The position numbers and the translations under genes were made by a program. A model generated the notes under the pieces. The model was given only the letters and a program-made list of their open reading frames with translations. It had not been told where the DNA came from and ran no database searches. From contig JBBSEF010000063.1 of NCBI GenBank assembly GCA_038240015.1, forward strand, positions 1 to 16,641: DNA of 16,641 nt, written 5' to 3'. Within the stretch, counting starts at the first letter, position 1; every line of letters begins with the position of its first letter. Of the stretch, positions 13,538 to 16,641 are shown in pieces. Source of the DNA: CAHJXF01 sp038240015. Lineage in GTDB: Bacteria > Pseudomonadota > Gammaproteobacteria > Burkholderiales > Burkholderiaceae_D.

Positions 13538-13846
13538 CTACTCAATTGGGTTGTGCCAAACGGGAAGCGCCTTCTGACGCATCCGTCCATCGAAGCCGCC
13601 GATTCGCGCGAACAGCCAGCCTACTCCGTTGCAATACCTGCACTGCCGATTGTGCGCAATGCCAGTGGCCTCGCATCTGTGGCACGCAGCCCAATCGTCC
13701 GCGGTAATGGTCGGCTGATACACGCCGCGCTTTGACCGTGGGCCGGGGCACTTCGAACAAATTTCAGCAACGCGGGAAAGACTGTATGTGGCGTGCGTGC
13801 ACAGCGCACAGACGCCCACGGGCTTATCCTTTTGACTAGAAGTCAT
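13538..13846 (-). CDS. Small zinc-ribbon protein (102 aa)
   Basis: Starting at the ATG at 13846 (MTSSQKDKPVGV), the protein has four CxxC pairs: CALC, CSKC, CHRC and CRYC. The last two stand in CHRCEATG and CRYCNGVGW, which mimic the CxxCxGxG repeats of DnaJ zinc fingers. It should bind one or two zinc ions, and its fold is probably all zinc knuckle. Function is unknown; nucleic-acid or protein binding is possible. The ATG overlaps the stop of the upstream gene (ATGA at 13843-13846), so the two are translationally coupled. An in-frame start at 13894 exists but would overlap the upstream gene by 52 bp and adds residues without motif. Confidence 0.62.
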   Translation of the reverse strand: MTSSQKDKPVGVCALCTHATYSLSRVAEICSKCPGPRSKRGVYQPTITADDWAACHRCEATGIAHNRQCRYCNGVGWLFARIGGFDGRMRQKALPVWHNPIE

Positions 13847-14157
13847 GAAGATCGTTGTGCGAGGCCGCGCCAGCGCAAGATGCCGAGTCCGCATTCGCTC
13901 ATCTCGCCGGCCATCTGGAACCAGTGTCCGCTATGAAACTTCATGCGATCGATGACGCGCACATCGTCGTCCCAATGTGGCACGCGCTCGACTTCGTACT
14001 CGCCTTCGCGAATGGGCACAACATTCGGCGAGAACCAACCCGTCGTCGGCGTGATCTTCGGATATTCAAAATGGGTGCGGGTTCGCTGCTTGGCCATGAT
14101 CGATTCCAGGTAAGCCCGCGCGGTTTTCGTCAGCTTATGACGAGATTCGTCGGGCAT
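13843..14157 (-). CDS. Small hypothetical protein, phage/island-like, coupled to zinc-ribbon gene
   Basis: A 104-aa frame from ATG 14157 (MPDESRHKLTK); the in-frame ATG at 14097 (MAKQRTRTHFEY) is an equally plausible start, giving 84 aa, and neither has a strong ribosome site. The core reads PTTGWFSPNVVPIREGEYEV, then a tryptophan-rich stretch (HWDDD, SGHWFQ) and ends with ILRWRGLA. A pattern of GWxPxxxxPxRxGxYEV followed by a W.G-type strand and a final WRGL occurs in small uncharacterised proteins of phages and islands, as I remember them. Function unknown. It precedes and overlaps the zinc-ribbon gene by 4 bp, forming a two-gene cassette. Confidence 0.58.
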   Translation of the reverse strand: MPDESRHKLTKTARAYLESIMAKQRTRTHFEYPKITPTTGWFSPNVVPIREGEYEVERVPHWDDDVRVIDRMKFHSGHWFQMAGEMSECGLGILRWRGLAQRSS

Positions 14158-14516
14158 GACTATTTGCGGGGTCGCCGTGACGCCCTGACTGGAATGACGA
14201 GCAAGGAACGGGCCGCACGACGCGCGCCTGAAGCGCCGTCAGGATGTTCAATTGAAATCATGGGATACGGTAGTGCAAGCCATCCCCGTTACGTCGCTGC
14301 AACGCGATGGCTACTGCCCCGGCTTGGGATCAGCACCGAACCCGGCGAGCTCTGTGGGGTTTTTTTCGATCAGGCTAACTGTCCTTGTGTACGGCAATGC
14401 GAAGAGCCTTTATGAGCTTGCTGCCCTCGTTTTTCACGACCAAAGTGCGCGAGGCATATGACTTGATCCAAGTCATCTCTGACAAGGTGGTTCCTCGCAC
14501 GATCAATCCCTCTTTC
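14158..14516. other. Gene-free gap with dyad and weak T-tract hairpin
   Basis: No convincing gene. Open plus-strand frames here lack ribosome sites and motifs. A short stem AACCC/GGGTT followed by seven Ts (14360-14366) could be a weak plus-strand terminator, although no plus-strand gene precedes it. The perfect dyad at 14458-14476 lies in its right part, downstream of the SDR stop codon. Confidence 0.35.
14458..14476. repeat. Perfect 8-bp dyad ATGACTTG-ATC-CAAGTCAT
   Basis: The two 8-bp arms are exact reverse complements around a 3-nt centre. It lies 41 bp after the SDR stop on the minus strand. No T-tract follows, so it looks more like a protein-binding site than a terminator. Its core TTGATCCAAGTCA also resembles half of an FNR/ANR-type box, but the second half matches only partly. 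Confidence 0.5.
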
Positions 14517-15296
14517 TCAAATCGCGGTCAAGCCTCCGTCGACCGCGAGGATTTGTCCGGTAATGAAACCGCATGCATCGGACGCAAACAGCGCCGTGAT
14601 GCCCTTGAGGTCTTCGGGTCCACCGACACGATTCATCGGCGCCATGCTCGCGGTCTTGTCGGCGCCCAACGCCGCGGCGATCGGCGCCGTCATCTTGGTC
14701 GGGAAACAGCCGGGCGCGATCGCGTTGACGTTGATGCCCAGCGGCGCCCACTCGGCTGCGAGCGTGCGCGTCATGTTGACGACCGCGCCCTTGCTCGCGT
14801 TGTAGGCCAGAGTCGGCATGCCCTCGGGGTAGGTACCGGTCAGGCCCTGGATCGACGCGATGTTGATCACCTTGCCTTTCTTACGCGGCACCATGCAGCG
14901 CCGACCGACCTCCTGCGTGACGACGAAGATCGCCGTTACGTTGAGCGTGATCACCTTGTGCCAGCCGTCGAGCGGATGATCGACGGTCGGCGCGCCCCAC
15001 GAGGTGCCGGCGTTGTTGACGAGGATGTCGATTGGTCCAAGCGAGCTGATGACCTGCTCGACCATCGCTGGAATCGCCGCTAGGTCGCCCATGTCGCAGA
15101 CCAGCGGCAGCGCTTCGATGCCGAGGCCTTTCAGGTGCTCGGCGGCGGCGTCGAGCTCGTGCTTCCTGCGCGCCGTGATCGCAACCTTTGCACCGAGTTC
15201 GCCGAGCACTTCGCCCATCTGCAGCCCGAGGCCGCGCGAGCCGCCGGTGACGAGCGCGACACGACCGTGCAGGTCTTGAAGCTGAGCCAAACTCAT
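14517..15296 (-). CDS. Short-chain dehydrogenase/reductase (classical SDR)
   Basis: A 259-aa cytoplasmic oxidoreductase with the complete classical SDR set: TGGSRGLG at 17-24 for dinucleotide binding, NNAG at 94-97, catalytic Ser148 in NIASIQG, Tyr165 and Lys169 in YNASK, and the C-terminal ITGQILAVDGG. Two arginines after the second strand (ITARRKHEL, 42-45) favour NADP(H). It is FabG-like in general form, but substrate is undetermined. The ATG has a good AGGAG 6-7 nt upstream. It follows the lipoprotein gene on the same strand with a gap of 69 bp, so the two may be co-transcribed. Confidence 0.88.
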   Translation of the reverse strand: MSLAQLQDLHGRVALVTGGSRGLGLQMGEVLGELGAKVAITARRKHELDAAAEHLKGLGIEALPLVCDMGDLAAIPAMVEQVISSLGPIDILVNNAGTSWGAPTVDHPLDGWHKVITLNVTAIFVVTQEVGRRCMVPRKKGKVINIASIQGLTGTYPEGMPTLAYNASKGAVVNMTRTLAAEWAPLGINVNAIAPGCFPTKMTAPIAAALGADKTASMAPMNRVGGPEDLKGITALFASDACGFITGQILAVDGGLTAI

Positions 15297-15365
15297 GTGG
15301 TCTCCTGTCAGGGCCGGTTGCGTCCCAGTTCGTCGGTCGCCGAATGCACGATCAGGGTGATCTGC

Positions 15366-16271
15366 TCATGAGGCTGGAAGGGGTGCTGCAGGTGCGGCAG
15401 CGGCGCCTTGGAACGACCCTTCAGTCACGTCATTTGCCTCGTATCCTCGATTGACGTCCAGGCCGGTGACGCGCCAGTCGTGCGCCGGCAGCGAGATCGG
15501 ATGCACGATTCGTTCGAACGAGCGCATCGGCCACACCACGCCGAAACGGCGCTCGTGCTCGAAGGTGTCGACCTCGGCTACCGCGCCTTGCGTGTTGACG
15601 AAGCCTTCGAGCGTGAAGCGCATGCGACGCACAAGACTGTCGACGCGGTCGATGCAGAGCGCGACGCGATCGGTTGCGACTCGGCCCAAGCCGGGCGACA
15701 GCCATACATTGACCACGTCGCAAATGCGACCGTCGACGCGCTCGGTGCCGCCCATCTGCGTTTGCAGCCGGCGATCGACCAGCCACAGCGGCCCGAGCAG
15801 GAACAGACCGTAGCTCTCGGCCACCAGCGCGGCAGCGCTCTGTGCGGCCTCGTCGTTGCTGCGCACGCCGTTGAACCAGACTGCCACGCGGCCCATTTCA
15901 TCGGGCATGCGGCCGCTGCGCCGCCACACCACCTGCTTGCGACCCATCGGCCCGCTGTATGACTGCGCGACAATTCCGGCTCCAGGCATCAGCCGTTCCT
16001 GCGAGCTGCCCCGGAAGCCTGCGTCGACGACCTGGGGCTGAATGCGGTTCACGAGCGGCCGCCATTCGCCGCTGTAGCTGACGTTGATGTCGTTCAATTT
16101 TCTGTATGCGTCTAAGCCGTGTGCCTGCGCGCTGTCCCGAAGGCGCGAGTCGGCTTCGGCGTCGCGGGCCGGCGCTTTCACCAGCGGCAACGGCGAACTG
16201 CAGCCGGCCATGAGCCAAGGCAGCGCGAACGCTTTCAGCAACGATCGGCGGGTCGGAGAATGTGCTGTCAT
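15366..16271 (-). CDS. Tat-type lipoprotein of unknown function
   Basis: From ATG 16271 the protein is 301 aa and begins MTAHSPTRRSLLKAFALPWLMAGCSS: a twin-arginine motif (TRRSLLK), a hydrophobic stretch and a lipobox LMAGC. It is therefore expected to be exported by Tat and lipid-anchored. An open frame extends 40 codons upstream, but that part is read from the IS6 end and is not native, so I chose 16271; the ribosome site is weak. The mature region has alternating hydrophobic strands (NVSYSGEWRPLV, KQVVWRRSG, RVAVWFNGV, LGPLWLVD, FTLEGFVNTQG, RVTGLDVNRGYE) and could be a LolA-like half-barrel, but this is a guess. An Ala/Pro-rich tail ends it. Its own promoter seems cut by the IS6 insertion 31 bp upstream. 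Confidence 0.68.
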   Translation of the reverse strand: MTAHSPTRRSLLKAFALPWLMAGCSSPLPLVKAPARDAEADSRLRDSAQAHGLDAYRKLNDINVSYSGEWRPLVNRIQPQVVDAGFRGSSQERLMPGAGIVAQSYSGPMGRKQVVWRRSGRMPDEMGRVAVWFNGVRSNDEAAQSAAALVAESYGLFLLGPLWLVDRRLQTQMGGTERVDGRICDVVNVWLSPGLGRVATDRVALCIDRVDSLVRRMRFTLEGFVNTQGAVAEVDTFEHERRFGVVWPMRSFERIVHPISLPAHDWRVTGLDVNRGYEANDVTEGSFQGAAAAPAAPLPAS

Positions 16272-16301
16272 CGTGAAGTTGTCTTCGTAAGTGTGTGTGG
16301 A

Positions 16302-16641
16302 GGTTCTGTCGCAACAAGCGCGAGGTGTTAGGGTCGGCCGATGGCGAATCGACCCGAAAACCATGATCGCGGCCTTGCGCCAGGCGATCAAGCGACTTCA
16401 CTATCCGGTGGAGATCATGCTGGTATACGTGCGCTGGTATATCGCCTACCCGCTGAGCCTGCGCCACCTTGAGGAGATGATGGCCGAGCGCGGCGTGTTT
16501 GTCGATCACTCGACCATTCACCGCTGGGCGATCAAGATGTTGTCGGTGCTGGCGGCGGTTTGCCGTCGGCGCAAGTTCTCGGTCGGCATGAGCGGGCGGA
16601 TGGACGAGACCTACGTCAAGGTCGGCGGCCAGTGGAAGTAC
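16302..16641 (+). mobile_element. IS6-family element, left end, runs off the window
   Basis: The left terminal repeat GGTTCTGTCGCAACAAGC starts at 16302. It is followed by the same GCGAGGTGTTAGGGTCGGC leader seen in the remnant at 10087, and by the transposase ATG at 16361. Unlike the two remnants, no mutation is visible, so this may be the active copy that the others descend from. The DNA to its left is the start region of the Tat lipoprotein gene. Confidence 0.88.
16361..16641 (+). CDS. IS6-family transposase, N-terminal part (3' end outside window)
   Basis: Ninety-three codons without a stop. They contain the family's helix-turn-helix region (HYPVEIMLVYVRWYIAYPLS, LRHLEEMMAERGVFVDHSTIHRW) and reach the first catalytic aspartate, Asp81, in RMDETYVKVGGQWKY. 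IS6-family enzymes move by cointegrate formation and target neighbouring DNA. The same Tyr positions that are stop codons in the two remnants (Tyr26 and Tyr93) are intact here. The remaining D and E lie beyond the window. Confidence 0.9.

Noticed and set aside
14458..14476. Canonical FNR/ANR box (TTGAT-N4-ATCAA)
   Set aside because: The left half fits, but the right half (GTCAT) matches only 3 of 5 bases, and the symmetry centre differs.
14385..15083. 232-aa plus-strand open frame
   Set aside because: Covers the SDR gene on the other strand; Arg/Asp/His-rich shadow composition.
16272..16391. 40-codon N-terminal extension of the Tat lipoprotein
   Set aside because: These codons are read from the IS6 terminal region and would bury the Tat signal; the ATG at 16271 gives a proper signal peptide.

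Overview
The window looks like an accessory or genomic-island stretch of a high-GC proteobacterium, most likely a betaproteobacterium of the Burkholderiales/Rhodocyclales type. This is inferred from the GC-rich sequence, the codon usage and the resemblance of the ADH, USP, Pat and SDR proteins to that group; I have no database support. Nearly all intact non-mobile genes lie on the minus strand, while the insertion-sequence (IS) material lies on the plus strand.

Layout. (1) 1-1268: the 3' part of an IS110-family transposase, abutting the C-terminal half of a nonsense-mutated IS6-family transposase that ends in a recognisable terminal inverted repeat. (2) 1539-2249: a secreted lipoprotein with a DUF642/galactose-binding-like look. 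(3) 2461-3243: nested hairpins, a tyrosine-recombinase catalytic domain joined out of frame to the N-terminal Arm domain of a P4-type integrase, and four GTTGCCCC repeats. (4) 3662-10010: a tight minus-strand operon, in order of transcription a 44-aa leader ORF, a class II-like HDAC deacetylase, a Pat/PatZ-like acyl-CoA ligase + GNAT protein acetyltransferase, and an MgtA-type Mg2+ P-type ATPase. (5) 10087-10310: an IS6 N-terminal remnant just upstream of that operon. (6) 10400-12048: a zinc alcohol dehydrogenase with a hairpin/T-tract leader and a truncated universal stress protein. (7) 12610-14157: an xth (exonuclease III) pseudogene broken by a 17-bp tandem duplication and a second frameshift, then two overlapping small genes, one encoding a zinc-ribbon protein. 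(8) 14517-16271: an SDR oxidoreductase and a Tat-type lipoprotein. (9) 16302-16641: the 5' end of an apparently undamaged IS6 element, running off the window.

How it fits together. The HDAC and the Pat-like acetyltransferase are a plausible eraser/writer pair for reversible lysine acetylation, functionally analogous to Bacillus AcuC/AcuA, here co-transcribed with a Mg2+ importer. The neighbouring ADH, USP and SDR resemble the low-oxygen/stationary-phase stress clusters of Burkholderia. IS6-family pieces sit directly upstream of two of the minus-strand transcription units and bound most of the window, and several genes are truncated or frameshifted, so the segment appears to have been rearranged and to be partly decaying.

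I saw no rRNA, tRNA or CRISPR array. The most noteworthy items are the acetylation/deacetylation/Mg2+ operon with its small coupled leader ORF and upstream dyad, and the chimeric integrase.
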